This document shows positions 5,729-13,186 of a stretch of 13,186 nt of DNA, piece by piece. Under the pieces are notes generated by a model. The model did not search any database. It worked only from the letters and a program-made list of their open reading frames with translations, and was not told where the DNA came from. Origin of the DNA: Cyclobacteriaceae bacterium (lineage in GTDB: Bacteria > Bacteroidota > Bacteroidia > Cytophagales > Cyclobacteriaceae); the NCBI GenBank assembly GCA_015492915.1, contig WGED01000529.1:1-13186 (forward strand). The letters are read 5' to 3'. Position numbers and translations under genes: made by a program. Numbering within the stretch: the first letter of the stretch is position 1; every line of letters begins with the position of its first letter.

Positions 5729-6117
5729 TTAACCAGCTTAAATCCCTCGCCCGACAATCCCACAATACCATCCGTTAGGTCGCATACTTTTTTAAAACCG
5801 TTTTCTTTCATGAAAATGACTGTTTTTTTGCTGCGATAGCCCGAATGGCAGTACACGACATATTCTTTATTGCGGTCAAGCTCAAGGATCCTCTCCTTGA
5901 AATTCGGCTTGGAAAAATCTATCCACAGCACATTCTCCAGGTGTCCGTTATCGTATTCGCCTTTTGTTCTCACATCAATGATGACAATATCTTTTTTATC
6001 CTTGTTCTTGAATTCTTTGGCTGTAATGATACAGATTGAATCATCGGTTGCGACAGCCGCACTCGTAAGAAGGAAGAGCAGGAGCAACGCCATGCTCTGA
6101 AATCGTGATTTTTTCAT
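5725..6117 (-). CDS. Exported rhodanese-like sulfurtransferase
   Basis: A 130-residue, single-domain rhodanese. Residues 1-23 form a signal peptide (MKKSRF, hydrophobic core, AVA before the cut), so it should act in the periplasm. The domain shows IIDVRTKGEYDNGHL near residues 46-60 and the active loop CHSGYRS with catalytic Cys90. The C-terminal GI..L...G motif has Leu where Trp is more usual. Such proteins carry sulfane sulfur as a persulfide on the active cysteine. The two YeeE-type sulfur transporter halves lie upstream on the same strand after a 96-nt gap, suggesting a shared sulfur-import or detoxification job. A 14-bp palindrome lies about 35 nt upstream of its start, so it may have its own promoter or control. 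Confidence 0.88.
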   Translation of the reverse strand: MKKSRFQSMALLLLFLLTSAAVATDDSICIITAKEFKNKDKKDIVIIDVRTKGEYDNGHLENVLWIDFSKPNFKERILELDRNKEYVVYCHSGYRSKKTVIFMKENGFKKVCDLTDGIVGLSGEGFKLVK

Positions 6118-6149
6118 GATAATTTTGGTTAATAAACTGGTTCATCCGG

Positions 6150-6163
6150 TCGCATCAATGCGA
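6150..6163. promoter_or_regulatory. 14-bp perfect palindrome upstream of the rhodanese gene
   Basis: TCGCATCAATGCGA is a perfect 6-bp inverted repeat with a two-base spacer. It lies 33-46 bases before the rhodanese start (6117, minus strand), a usual place for an operator. No regulator gene is adjacent. It could also be a small hairpin in the mRNA between the transporter and rhodanese genes. Confidence 0.3.
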
Positions 6164-6213
6164 ATCACGGTAAATATTTGTAACGTATTTAAATCTATAA
6201 TTTACATAAGTGA

Positions 6214-6624
6214 TCAATGTATCAGCCTTTCCTTGAAAAAGCCGTAAACCCATGCCCCAACGATAGCGAAAAACAAGGTGACAATAAATACCGTATAGCC
6301 ATTCCCGATCAGGGCATACAACGGGCCCGGGCAGGCACCGGTCAGCGCCCAGCCGAAGCCGAAGATCATCCCGCCAAAGATCACCCCCTTATGGTATGGT
6401 TTGACGGGATAAATGATCTCTTCTCCATCAGATGTTCTTACATTGAGCCTTTTCATAATCAGCAGGGAAATGGCCGCCACCACAATGGCCGAACCGATGA
6501 TGCCGTACATGTGAAAAGCCTGGAAACGAAACATCTCCTGTATCCTGAACCATGATATCACTTCCGATTTGGTCAGGATAATTCCGAATATGATCCCGAA
6601 GAATAAAAATTTTAAATTTTTCAT
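6214..6624 (-). CDS. YeeE/YedE family sulfur transporter, C-terminal half (DUF6691-like)
   Basis: A 136-residue membrane protein with about four hydrophobic segments. The motif GACPGPLYALIG carries Cys98 and corresponds to the second cysteine-containing repeat of YeeE/TsuA thiosulfate transporters, where substrate passes by contact with conserved cysteines. In fused family members both halves are in one chain of about 330-350 residues; here this half is a separate gene. It begins 9 nt after the stop of the N-terminal half, so the two are surely co-transcribed and likely form one transporter. The substrate (thiosulfate or another sulfur compound) is inferred from the family and the nearby rhodanese. 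Confidence 0.85.
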   Translation of the reverse strand: MKNLKFLFFGIIFGIILTKSEVISWFRIQEMFRFQAFHMYGIIGSAIVVAAISLLIMKRLNVRTSDGEEIIYPVKPYHKGVIFGGMIFGFGWALTGACPGPLYALIGNGYTVFIVTLFFAIVGAWVYGFFKERLIH

Positions 6625-6633
6625 GGTTGAGAT

Positions 6634-7191
6634 TTACATTAAATAAGGTAAAATAAAATAGGTCATGATCAGCCCGCCAGCAAAAAATGAAATCGTGGCT
6701 ATCAGCGATCCGAATTGAAAGTTGGCCATGCCAGTGATCGAATGTCCCGATGTACAGCCGTTGGCGTATCTCGTCCCAAACCCGATGAGAAATCCCCCAA
6801 AAACCATAAACACAAAACCGCGAACACTCAGCAGATGTTCCCATCCGAATATCTCACGGGGCAGGTACGAGTTGAAGTCTGTCAGACCGAGCGCCGTGAG
6901 GTCTGAGACGGTCTCCTGAGATATGGCGATCTGATGATCACCACCCATAAACCGGTGTGCCAGAAAACCGCCTATCAGCACACCGCCGACAAAAAACAGG
7001 TTCCACTGCTCCTCCTTCCAGTTATATCTAAAATAATTGATCTTCATGGGCACACAGATCGCACACACATGACGCAGCGACGAAGAAATACCAAACGGCT
7101 TATTGCCAAATACCAACAACAACGGAACCATAAGTCCGAATAACGGGCCGGCCACATACCACGGCCATGGTTCATTAAGAAATTCCAACAT
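6634..7191 (-). CDS. YeeE/YedE family sulfur transporter, N-terminal half
   Basis: A 185-residue inner-membrane protein with four or five hydrophobic segments. The motif ANGCTSGHSITG (Cys146) is the hallmark of YeeE/YedE proteins and matches the central cysteine of the thiosulfate channel TsuA. Two further cysteines, in HVCAICVP (Cys43, Cys46), lie in the first third. Together with the next gene (6214-6624) it would rebuild the two-repeat fold of full-length YeeE. It is the first gene of a minus-strand unit that continues to the rhodanese. The intergenic space before it carries a CRP/FNR-like palindrome 61 bases upstream of its start. Confidence 0.87.
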   Translation of the reverse strand: MLEFLNEPWPWYVAGPLFGLMVPLLLVFGNKPFGISSSLRHVCAICVPMKINYFRYNWKEEQWNLFFVGGVLIGGFLAHRFMGGDHQIAISQETVSDLTALGLTDFNSYLPREIFGWEHLLSVRGFVFMVFGGFLIGFGTRYANGCTSGHSITGMANFQFGSLIATISFFAGGLIMTYFILPYLM

Positions 7192-7251
7192 ATCTCATTG
7201 ATTTTAAGCTTGTAATTATTGGATTTTAAACCGAATAATAGAACTATTTTA

Positions 7252-7267
7252 TGTGATAATTGTTACA
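7252..7267. promoter_or_regulatory. CRP/FNR-family-like operator
   Basis: TGTGATAATTGTTACA fits the TGTGA-N6-TCACA pattern of CRP-superfamily sites with one mismatch. It lies 61-76 bases before the start of the first sulfur transporter gene (7191, minus strand). Whether it activates or represses cannot be told, since the true transcription start is unknown. Confidence 0.3.
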
Positions 7268-7413
7268 AAATTTTGACTTGCCGATAAAAATAAAATACCC
7301 TGTGTAGCCACCGCGACAAAGATGTGATTTTCGGTTTTATCAATATCACAATTACACGATGAGTTTCATGTGCTGCATTGCGATAATTTCAAAAAAATAC
7401 GGACATTGAATAA

Positions 7414-7421
7414 TATTTTTG
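7414..7421 (+). promoter_or_regulatory. Possible -7 promoter box for the ROK gene
   Basis: TATTTTTG matches TAnnTTTG, 84 bases before the ROK start codon. The stretch is very AT-rich, so a chance match is quite possible, and no -33 box is evident. Confidence 0.25.
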
Positions 7422-7505
7422 AAATAATATTATTTCGCATAGCCCACCTCCTGTTATAGAGGTATTTTATATAAAAAATCGTATTTTTCTCATAGAAACC
7501 TTAAG

Positions 7506-8501
7506 ATGGTTTACCATAAATTTTTTCATTCCTTGGATAGAAAACAATATATAGGCATTGACATCGGGGGCACCAAAACAGCGGTGATGCTGATCGATAT
7601 CGATGGTAATATTTCAGACCGAATGCAATTTTCCACACTCACTGGTAAGGGCGGATGGCAGAAATCAATAAAGGTGATGAAAGAGCAGGTTGCGCGCCTC
7701 ACAAAACAAGCCAAAGTGGAATCCATCGGCGTCAGTTGTGGCGGTCCACTCAACAGTCGTAAAGGCATAATCCTCTCTCCTCCAAACCTGCCTGGCTGGG
7801 ACCAGGTGCCCATCACAGATATCTTCAGCGAAGCTTTTGGCATACCAACCTATCTCGAGAATGACGCCAATGCAGGGGCGCTGGCCGAATGGCTGTACGG
7901 TGCAGGGAAAGGATACAACAATGTCATCTTCCTCACTTTCGGCACGGGCCTCGGCGCAGGACTTATCCTCAATGGCAAACTCTACAACGGCACCAACGAC
8001 TACGGCGGTGAAGCAGGGCATATACGGCTGGCACCCGAAGGACCTATCGGTTATCACAAACGTGGCTCTTTTGAGGGCTTCTGCAGCGGTACCGGCCTGG
8101 CGCAGATGATGTCGGTGGAGCTGATGTTTCTGGCGGAGGAGGAAGGCAGAAAAGCGGTATCGGAACGATACAAAGTTCCGGGTGATGTAACTGGCAAGGA
8201 TGTGGTGGAATGGGCAAAAAAGGGCGATCCGCTTGCGCTGCAGGTGGTAGAAAAGAGCGGTCGTTATCTCGGCATGGGCCTTTCGATACTCATCGACATC
8301 CTCAATCCCGAAGTAATCGTAATCGGCAGCATGGGCGTAAGGTTAGGGAATTTACTCTTTGACCCGGCCAGGGAGGTAATTAATAAGGAAGCCCTGCCCG
8401 GCGCCGCTGCAGTCTGTAAGATCGTGCCCGCAAAGCTTGGCGAGAAGATCGGCGATTATGCGGCGTTATGTGTAGCTATTGAAGGCGCGAGGAGGGGTTG
8501 A
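7506..8501 (+). CDS. ROK-family sugar kinase (glucokinase-like)
   Basis: A 331-residue cytosolic kinase that would phosphorylate a hexose with ATP. The phosphate-binding loop DIGGTKT is at residues 19-25, the catalytic base is Asp120 in ENDANAGALAEW, the nucleotide-binding GTGLGAG is near 146-152, and GGEAGH (167-172) holds the sugar-contacting Glu169 and His172. There is no N-terminal helix-turn-helix, so it is an enzyme rather than a ROK repressor. The zinc motif CxCGxxGCxE is replaced by a cysteine-poor version (Ile181, Tyr183, Ser188 and conserved Glu190), which marks a zinc-less subgroup. The first 18 residues before the loop are longer than usual, so the true start may be slightly downstream. 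It may process sugars released by the nearby GH106 enzyme, but the sugar is unknown. Confidence 0.88.
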   Translation: MVYHKFFHSLDRKQYIGIDIGGTKTAVMLIDIDGNISDRMQFSTLTGKGGWQKSIKVMKEQVARLTKQAKVESIGVSCGGPLNSRKGIILSPPNLPGWDQVPITDIFSEAFGIPTYLENDANAGALAEWLYGAGKGYNNVIFLTFGTGLGAGLILNGKLYNGTNDYGGEAGHIRLAPEGPIGYHKRGSFEGFCSGTGLAQMMSVELMFLAEEEGRKAVSERYKVPGDVTGKDVVEWAKKGDPLALQVVEKSGRYLGMGLSILIDILNPEVIVIGSMGVRLGNLLFDPAREVINKEALPGAAAVCKIVPAKLGEKIGDYAALCVAIEGARRG

Positions 8502-8615
8502 TCACGGAAATTGATTTGCACTCATGCTGTGATTGGGCAACCGGTAAAGAAATTAAACTGATTTTATACTTCCATTTTGGGAAAAATTTAAAACAGAACA
8601 ATCATTTGAATACTG

Positions 8616-9041
8616 ATGGAAATATTTGAAATAAAACACATCGACGATGAACTTATGGAGGCCATGCGCAGCCTGATGCATCAACTGAACCCGCGGATCA
8701 CCCCTCCTGACGCAGTACAGATTGAAAAGATCATACGATCAGAAGCGACACATTTCTTTATGGTTCGAAAGGATGAAAAGTGGGCAGGCAGTCTGTCGCT
8801 GGTCATTTACGATATACCCACGGGCCGGAAGGCTTATATTGAAGATGTGGTGGTTGACAATGCGTTTCGCGGACAGGGTATCGGCAGAGCCCTGATGGAA
8901 AAAGCCATTGACAAAGCGCGAGAAGCAATGGCAAAAACCGTTTCTCTCACTTCACGGCCATCCAGGAAAGCCGCCAATCGCCTGTATCAGAAACTGGGAT
9001 TCCACCTTCATGAAACGAATATTTATATCCTGCCCCTTTAA
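8616..9041 (+). CDS. GNAT-family N-acetyltransferase
   Basis: A 141-residue acetyltransferase that would move an acetyl group from acetyl-CoA to an amine. Motif A is clear: YIEDVVVDNAFRGQGIG, with the acetyl-CoA pyrophosphate loop RGQGIG at residues 85-90. The C-terminal motif B follows, with AANRLYQKLGF near 119-129. The length is normal for single-domain members. The acceptor substrate cannot be told. The gene ends two bases before an ATG of the GH106 gene (29 bases before the better start), so the two may share a transcript. Confidence 0.9.
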   Translation: MEIFEIKHIDDELMEAMRSLMHQLNPRITPPDAVQIEKIIRSEATHFFMVRKDEKWAGSLSLVIYDIPTGRKAYIEDVVVDNAFRGQGIGRALMEKAIDKAREAMAKTVSLTSRPSRKAANRLYQKLGFHLHETNIYILPL

Positions 9042-9070
9042 GCATGCTTGCCAATAAAAACAGCCTCAAC

Positions 9071-11881
9071 ATGAAAATATTGGCCTCCTGGATCATTATC
9101 ATATCTTCAATCCTCTCGGTGCGTTGCAGCACAGATAAACAACCTGATGCGGCAAGCGCTCAAAAGCAATTACTCCAAAGCACAAACGCCAAACCATGGT
9201 CGTACTGGTGGTGGATGGGCAACGCTGTGGACACGGCGAACATTGATTACAACCTGAAAAAATATGCCGAAGCAGGTATCGGCGGACTGCACATCGTCCC
9301 CATTTACGGGGTCAAAGGCTATGAAAGCCAATTCATACAATATTTATCTCCGGAATGGATCGACATGCTGGCCTATACGGCAAAAAAGTGCAAAGAACTA
9401 GGTCTCGGGCTCGACATGACCCTCGGCACGGGATGGTGTTTCGGCGGTCCGGGAGTGGATGAAAAGACAGGCTCGATGTTCGGATACATCGAAAAAAGAA
9501 AGATCGGCGGTGGCCCTGTCAGGCTTGACCTTAAAGTAAGTCATGAAAAATACCCTTTTTCTCATGTGGAAAGTGTGCTGGCGGTGCTGCCCGGCGGCAA
9601 AAGAACGGACATCACAAAGCAGGTGAATGAGCAGGAAACGCTCATCTGGGATGCTCCCGGCGACAGTGTCACGCTGTTCATTCAGCGCATCCACGGACCT
9701 GTTTTCAAAGTGAAGCGCGCCGCGCCGGGCGGCGAAGGCTTTATGCTCGACCCGTTTTCCGTTGAAGCCATGGAGTACTACCTCCAGCGTTTTGATTCCG
9801 CGCTTGACGGGAATACCGGTAAATATGTCCGCGCCATCTATCACGATTCGTACGAATACCGCGCCGACTGGAGCTATGGCGTGTTTGATGAGTTTGAAAA
9901 ACGTCGCGGTTATGACCTCAGGCTCTTTCTGCCCGAGCTGTACGGCGGCAGGGGTGATACGGCCTTGCGGGTGATCGCGGATTACCGCCGGACGATGGCG
10001 GAGATGCACCGCGAATACATCAGGCGTGTGACGCAATGGGCTGAAAGTCATGGTGTTCTGTTCAGAAACCAGGGGCACGGCTCACCCGCCAACTGGCTCG
10101 ACATCTATGCCGAAGCGAGCATCCCCGAGACGGAAGCATTCGGCGCCTCGGTGTTCAATATCCCCGGACTCACACGTAAAAAGGAATACATCAACAAAGA
10201 CCACCCCAACCGCTTCGTAATGAAATTTGCCTCCTCGGCAGCGCATGTCGCGGGCAGGCCGCTCGTCTCGAGCGAGTCGAACACATGGCTGCGGGAGCAT
10301 TTTCAGGTCGCGCTTTCGCACAGCAAGCCCGAACTCGACAAGCTGATGCTCGCGGGCGTCAACCACATTTTTTACCACGGCATCACCTATTCGCCCAAAG
10401 AGGCGCCATGGCCCGGATGGCTCTTTTATGCCTCCACCAACTTCGGCCCGACCAACAGTATCTTTCACCATTTCCACGCACAGAATAAATACGTGGACCG
10501 CTGCCAGAAAACTCTGCGCGAAGGCTCACCTGGCAATGACATTTTGCTGTATTTCCCCATCCAGGACATCTGGCATGCCGCCGACAGCCCCAAGCCCGAA
10601 ACAGACGGAAAAAATCAGCGAAATTTCATGGAAATCCTCTACAAGCTGTCCGTCCACAATGCGAAGGACTGGCTCTACCCCACCCCATTCTACCGCACAG
10701 CCCGCGCGCTCGACAGTCTCGGCTATGCTTTCGACTATGTGTCTGATGATCAGCTTTTTGAGGCATCAGTTATCGATAAAACGCTCAAAACCCCCGGAGG
10801 GAAATACAAAGCCCTCGTCGTGCCGCGCTGCGACTATATGCCGCTGAAAACCATGCGTGCCGTCAAAGCCATGGCTGATCATGGATTTCCGGTCATTTTT
10901 ATCGATAAAATGCCTGACAAGGCGCCCGGATATCATGAGTTTGAAAAGCGCGAACACGAACTCGCGGAGTTGACGGCTTCTATGAAAAATGTTGATATTT
11001 TTCAGGATGATGGCTCTGAGGGCATTGAAAAGGCACTGGCTGTGGCGGAGGTGAAAAAGGAAGATTTTCCGGCATACGGCATTCCGTTCATCAGGCGAAA
11101 AAGGGATGACGGTTACACTTATTTTATTTCCAATTTGTATCGTGGTACGGCACTTGACGACACCGTGATGCTTGCGGTAGAGGCCAAAGATGTGATCATC
11201 ACCGACCCTGTCACAGGCATCAGCTGCAAGGCGCTCTTTGCCGTAGGCAGAGGCGTCACTTCCATGAAACTGCAAATAAGTCCCGGACAGGCGCTCATCA
11301 TCAGGACTTACGACATACCGCAAAATTCCCATGAAAAATGGGCATATTTTCATGAAGCCGGATCGCCTATAGCCATCATGGGCAAATGGAAAGTGGAATT
11401 CATCGAAGGAAGGCCGGCACTTCCCGAACCATATGAAACAGACAGCCTCACGTCGTGGGCAGCGCGTGAAGACCCTGAAGCACAGCGCTTTGCCGGAACG
11501 GCACGGTACACTGTTCATTTCAACATGGAAAATAACGAAGCGGATGATTATCTGCTTAAGCTGACCGGTGTACACGAAAGCGCTCTGGTGAGGCTCAACG
11601 GCCATGAATTTCCGGTACTTTTTGCACATCCCTATCAAATGAGGGTCGGGCGGCGCATCAAAAAGGGAGACAATGTGCTTGAAATTGAGGCGACCAACCT
11701 TTCCGCCAACTGCATCCGCGATCTGGACAAGCGGAAAGTGTCATGGAAAAATTACTACAACATCAACTTCGTGAACATCAACTACAAGCCTTTCGATGCA
11801 TCAGCGTGGCCGCTGACACCCTCCGGGCTCACCGGCGAGGTCAGATTGATACCGTTGAAAATCACAAATAATAACTACTAA
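9071..11881 (+). CDS. Exported GH106-like glycoside hydrolase (alpha-L-rhamnosidase family)
   Basis: A 936-residue protein from the ATG at 9071; the frame is open from an ATG at 9044 (945 residues). The later start is preferred because it puts a signal peptide (MKILASW, hydrophobic stretch) at the N-terminus. A cysteine follows in LSVRC, so it may be a lipoprotein, though Arg before Cys is unusual. The start of the catalytic barrel has the GH106 pattern PWSYWWWMGNAVD, then AGIGGLHIVP and LGLGLDMTLGTGW. Acidic sites typical of a retaining or inverting hydrolase include IPETEAFG (about residue 355) and SSESNTW (about 402). A jelly-roll galactose-binding-like domain closes the protein (about 770-936, LVRLNGHEF and KKGDNVLEIEATN). 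GH106 enzymes release L-rhamnose from glycans or glycosides; divergent members may act on other sugars. Confidence 0.85.
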   Translation: MKILASWIIIISSILSVRCSTDKQPDAASAQKQLLQSTNAKPWSYWWWMGNAVDTANIDYNLKKYAEAGIGGLHIVPIYGVKGYESQFIQYLSPEWIDMLAYTAKKCKELGLGLDMTLGTGWCFGGPGVDEKTGSMFGYIEKRKIGGGPVRLDLKVSHEKYPFSHVESVLAVLPGGKRTDITKQVNEQETLIWDAPGDSVTLFIQRIHGPVFKVKRAAPGGEGFMLDPFSVEAMEYYLQRFDSALDGNTGKYVRAIYHDSYEYRADWSYGVFDEFEKRRGYDLRLFLPELYGGRGDTALRVIADYRRTMAEMHREYIRRVTQWAESHGVLFRNQGHGSPANWLDIYAEASIPETEAFGASVFNIPGLTRKKEYINKDHPNRFVMKFASSAAHVAGRPLVSSESNTWLREHFQVALSHSKPELDKLMLAGVNHIFYHGITYSPKEAPWPGWLFYASTNFGPTNSIFHHFHAQNKYVDRCQKTLREGSPGNDILLYFPIQDIWHAADSPKPETDGKNQRNFMEILYKLSVHNAKDWLYPTPFYRTARALDSLGYAFDYVSDDQLFEASVIDKTLKTPGGKYKALVVPRCDYMPLKTMRAVKAMADHGFPVIFIDKMPDKAPGYHEFEKREHELAELTASMKNVDIFQDDGSEGIEKALAVAEVKKEDFPAYGIPFIRRKRDDGYTYFISNLYRGTALDDTVMLAVEAKDVIITDPVTGISCKALFAVGRGVTSMKLQISPGQALIIRTYDIPQNSHEKWAYFHEAGSPIAIMGKWKVEFIEGRPALPEPYETDSLTSWAAREDPEAQRFAGTARYTVHFNMENNEADDYLLKLTGVHESALVRLNGHEFPVLFAHPYQMRVGRRIKKGDNVLEIEATNLSANCIRDLDKRKVSWKNYYNINFVNINYKPFDASAWPLTPSGLTGEVRLIPLKITNNNY

Positions 11882-11971
11882 CACAACGCAAGAGAATGAC
11901 CCTGCAGACGTTTCTCTCTTTGAAAAAACGGTGAAAATTCATACATTTTAAATTCATCATCAACTCCTGCC

Positions 11972-13111
11972 ATGATAGTTACCGCGTTTCTCCTGCTCAT
12001 CTGTTTATTGTTTCCCTCTGATGATAAATACGTCATTCACGGCTCTTTCAACAAGCCTCAACAGGAAGAGTGGATCTACCTCCTCAGGTTTATGGATCCC
12101 GCGCCAAGGCCTGATTCTGTGCAGATCATCGACGGAAAATTCCGTTTCGAAGGAACTATCGATATCCCAGAACTGTATGCTCTGAGCTATCATTTTACAA
12201 GAACAAAGGGCATTTTGCCGCTTTTTCTCGAACCCGGGGAGTTCACTGTGGTCATCGACCCGGCCAATTGGGACGGGGATTCGGAAATATCAGGAGGAAA
12301 GCTAAACGGCGAGTATTATTATCTGAAGAAAAACCTGGATGAGAATTTCACCAAAAAGATCGTCGCACTGTACGAGGAAGAGGCATCTACCACCAAAGAG
12401 GCGGAAGACGAAGTGGAGCGCCAGATGAAAGCCCTGGTGAACGAAAGCATCGCGTTTCGCATCAATTACATAAAGGAACATTTCGATTCGCCCGTTGCGG
12501 TGTTCATCCTCTCCCAGATTTACCCTCAATTGTCCGCAGATGAACTCGGAGCGCTGCTGCCCCGGTTCGCGCCGGAGGTCAAACAGACTATCATCCACCG
12601 GATGCTGACAGAATATCATAAAAACATGAATGCATCAAACGACGCCACAGTCGCGGCGCTGGATTTCGATGACCGCATCAGAGAATTCAGCGCTGATTTT
12701 TCAGCAGAAAGTATCGCACAGACGCTCAACGCGCAAAATCCCGGCAAGGCCCTCTATATCGATCTGTGGGCGCCGTGGTGCGGACCTTGTTTTAAGAAAT
12801 TTCCTTATTCAAGGGAGCTGAGGAAAAATACGGATCATGAAAAAATTGCCTTTATCTACCTCTGTGTGGACACAAAAACCAAAATCGATCCTGACAATTG
12901 GAAGAAAGTGATTGAAAAAGAGCAACTTAAAGGCCGTCATTACATGATGGGCAGCACCTTGCTCGAAAAACTGGCGAAGGAAACAGGATATGAGATCCGC
13001 GGCATTCCGCACTATATCCTCAGCGACAAAGACGGCAACATCATCAGCAACAATGCACCACCGCCCGACAGCCCGGAGATCAAAAAATTACTGAAAGATC
13101 AGGAGGATTAA
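11972..13111 (+). CDS. Exported TlpA-like thiol-disulfide oxidoreductase with N-terminal DUF4369-like domain
   Basis: A 379-residue protein typical of Bacteroidota. Residues 1-14 are a short hydrophobic export signal, with Cys11 as a possible but poor lipidation site. Residues about 20-120 resemble the DUF4369 beta-rich domain (YVIHGSF, GKFRFEGTI, PLFLEPGEFTV). A helical linker follows to about 250. The C-terminal thioredoxin fold carries the active site WAPWCGPC (Cys270 and Cys273) and the cis-proline segment RGIPHYILSDKDG. It would reduce or reshuffle disulfides in the periplasm; the partner is unknown. It lies 90 bases after the GH106 gene on the same strand. A third copy of the 195-bp repeat starts 14 bases after its stop. 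Confidence 0.9.
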   Translation: MIVTAFLLLICLLFPSDDKYVIHGSFNKPQQEEWIYLLRFMDPAPRPDSVQIIDGKFRFEGTIDIPELYALSYHFTRTKGILPLFLEPGEFTVVIDPANWDGDSEISGGKLNGEYYYLKKNLDENFTKKIVALYEEEASTTKEAEDEVERQMKALVNESIAFRINYIKEHFDSPVAVFILSQIYPQLSADELGALLPRFAPEVKQTIIHRMLTEYHKNMNASNDATVAALDFDDRIREFSADFSAESIAQTLNAQNPGKALYIDLWAPWCGPCFKKFPYSRELRKNTDHEKIAFIYLCVDTKTKIDPDNWKKVIEKEQLKGRHYMMGSTLLEKLAKETGYEIRGIPHYILSDKDGNIISNNAPPPDSPEIKKLLKDQED

Positions 13112-13124
13112 TATCTCCTCAATC

Positions 13125-13186
13125 TTTAACCCAAAATTCTCAATAACCTTTTAAAACTATTTTTCGTATTTAGTTGTATATACATC
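13125..13186 (+). repeat. Left end of 195-bp inverted-repeat element, copy 3 (cut by window edge)
   Basis: Bases 13125-13151 are identical to 5472-5498, the left end of copy 2, including AACCCAAAATTCTCA (13128-13142). After that the sequence differs from copy 2, so the interior is not conserved here or this is a shorter variant. It begins 14 bases after the stop codon of the thioredoxin-fold gene, in the same orientation as the other copies. Confidence 0.75.

Larger units (their letters stand above)
7192..7505. other. Divergent intergenic region between sulfur module and ROK gene
   Basis: This 314-bp AT-rich space must hold promoters for both directions. It contains a CRP/FNR-like palindrome (7252-7267), a near-match to the -7 box on the minus strand (CATCTTTG, 7324-7317), and a -7 box match on the plus strand (TATTTTTG, 7414-7421). 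AATAATATT (7410-7418) and AATATTATT (7427-7435) form an inverted repeat around the latter. No gene was seen. Confidence 0.5.

Noticed and set aside
10766..11638. Minus-strand open frame of 290 codons within the GH106 gene.
   Set aside because: It is a shadow of a high-GC coding frame; the plus-strand protein has clear domain structure over the same stretch.
11891..11920. Terminator hairpin AGAGAA/TTCTCT after the GH106 gene.
   Set aside because: The stem is only six A/T- and G/A-rich pairs with a 15-base loop and no T-run.
3578..13111. Polysaccharide utilisation locus.
   Set aside because: GH106, ROK kinase and FAD oxidoreductase are present, but there is no SusC/SusD pair, no sensor or regulator, and an unrelated minus-strand sulfur module interrupts the set.
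13102..13120. Terminator hairpin AGGAG/CTCCT at the end of the thioredoxin-fold gene.
   Set aside because: The stem has five pairs, overlaps the stop codon and is followed by CAATCTTT rather than a T-run.

Overview
The window looks like a chromosomal piece of a member of the Bacteroidota, probably an environmental or uncultivated lineage. Supporting signs are the -7 promoter box of the TAnnTTTG type in front of map, genes without Shine-Dalgarno sequences, a DUF4369-like plus TlpA thioredoxin protein, a GH106 glycosidase, a Tat-exported FAD oxidoreductase and a split YeeE/YedE pair. No rRNA, tRNA, CRISPR array, phage gene or intact transposase was seen. The species cannot be named from the sequence.

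Layout. Bases 1-936 hold no convincing gene. They contain the end of a repeat (1-42), a 35-nt hairpin (364-398), a structured stretch (482-632) and an AT-rich block with a same-strand run of DnaA-box-like 9-mers (672-788). A steroid 5-alpha-reductase-family membrane protein follows (937-1680). Next is a two-gene unit of methionine aminopeptidase and a zinc-ribbon NUDIX hydrolase (1814-3148). A 161-bp repeat with terminal inverted repeats follows (3203-3363), then a FAD-dependent oxidoreductase (3578-5476). The stop codon of that gene lies inside the end of a second, 195-bp repeat (5474-5668).

On the minus strand lies a sulfur module: two half-size YeeE/YedE membrane proteins and an exported rhodanese (7191 down to 5725). 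Divergent from it on the plus strand are a ROK-family sugar kinase, a GNAT acetyltransferase, a GH106 alpha-L-rhamnosidase-like enzyme and an exported thioredoxin-fold protein (7506-13111). The window ends inside a third copy of the 195-bp repeat.

How the genes may work together (inference). The YeeE pair probably imports thiosulfate or a similar sulfur species, with the rhodanese handling sulfane sulfur outside the membrane. The ROK kinase, GH106 enzyme and FAD oxidoreductase fit breakdown of plant or algal glycans or glycosides, but no SusC/SusD pair is present, so this is not a classical polysaccharide utilisation locus. No novel multi-gene defence or mobile system was found. The most unusual content is non-coding: two families of inverted-repeat elements, the structured region and the DnaA-box-like run.
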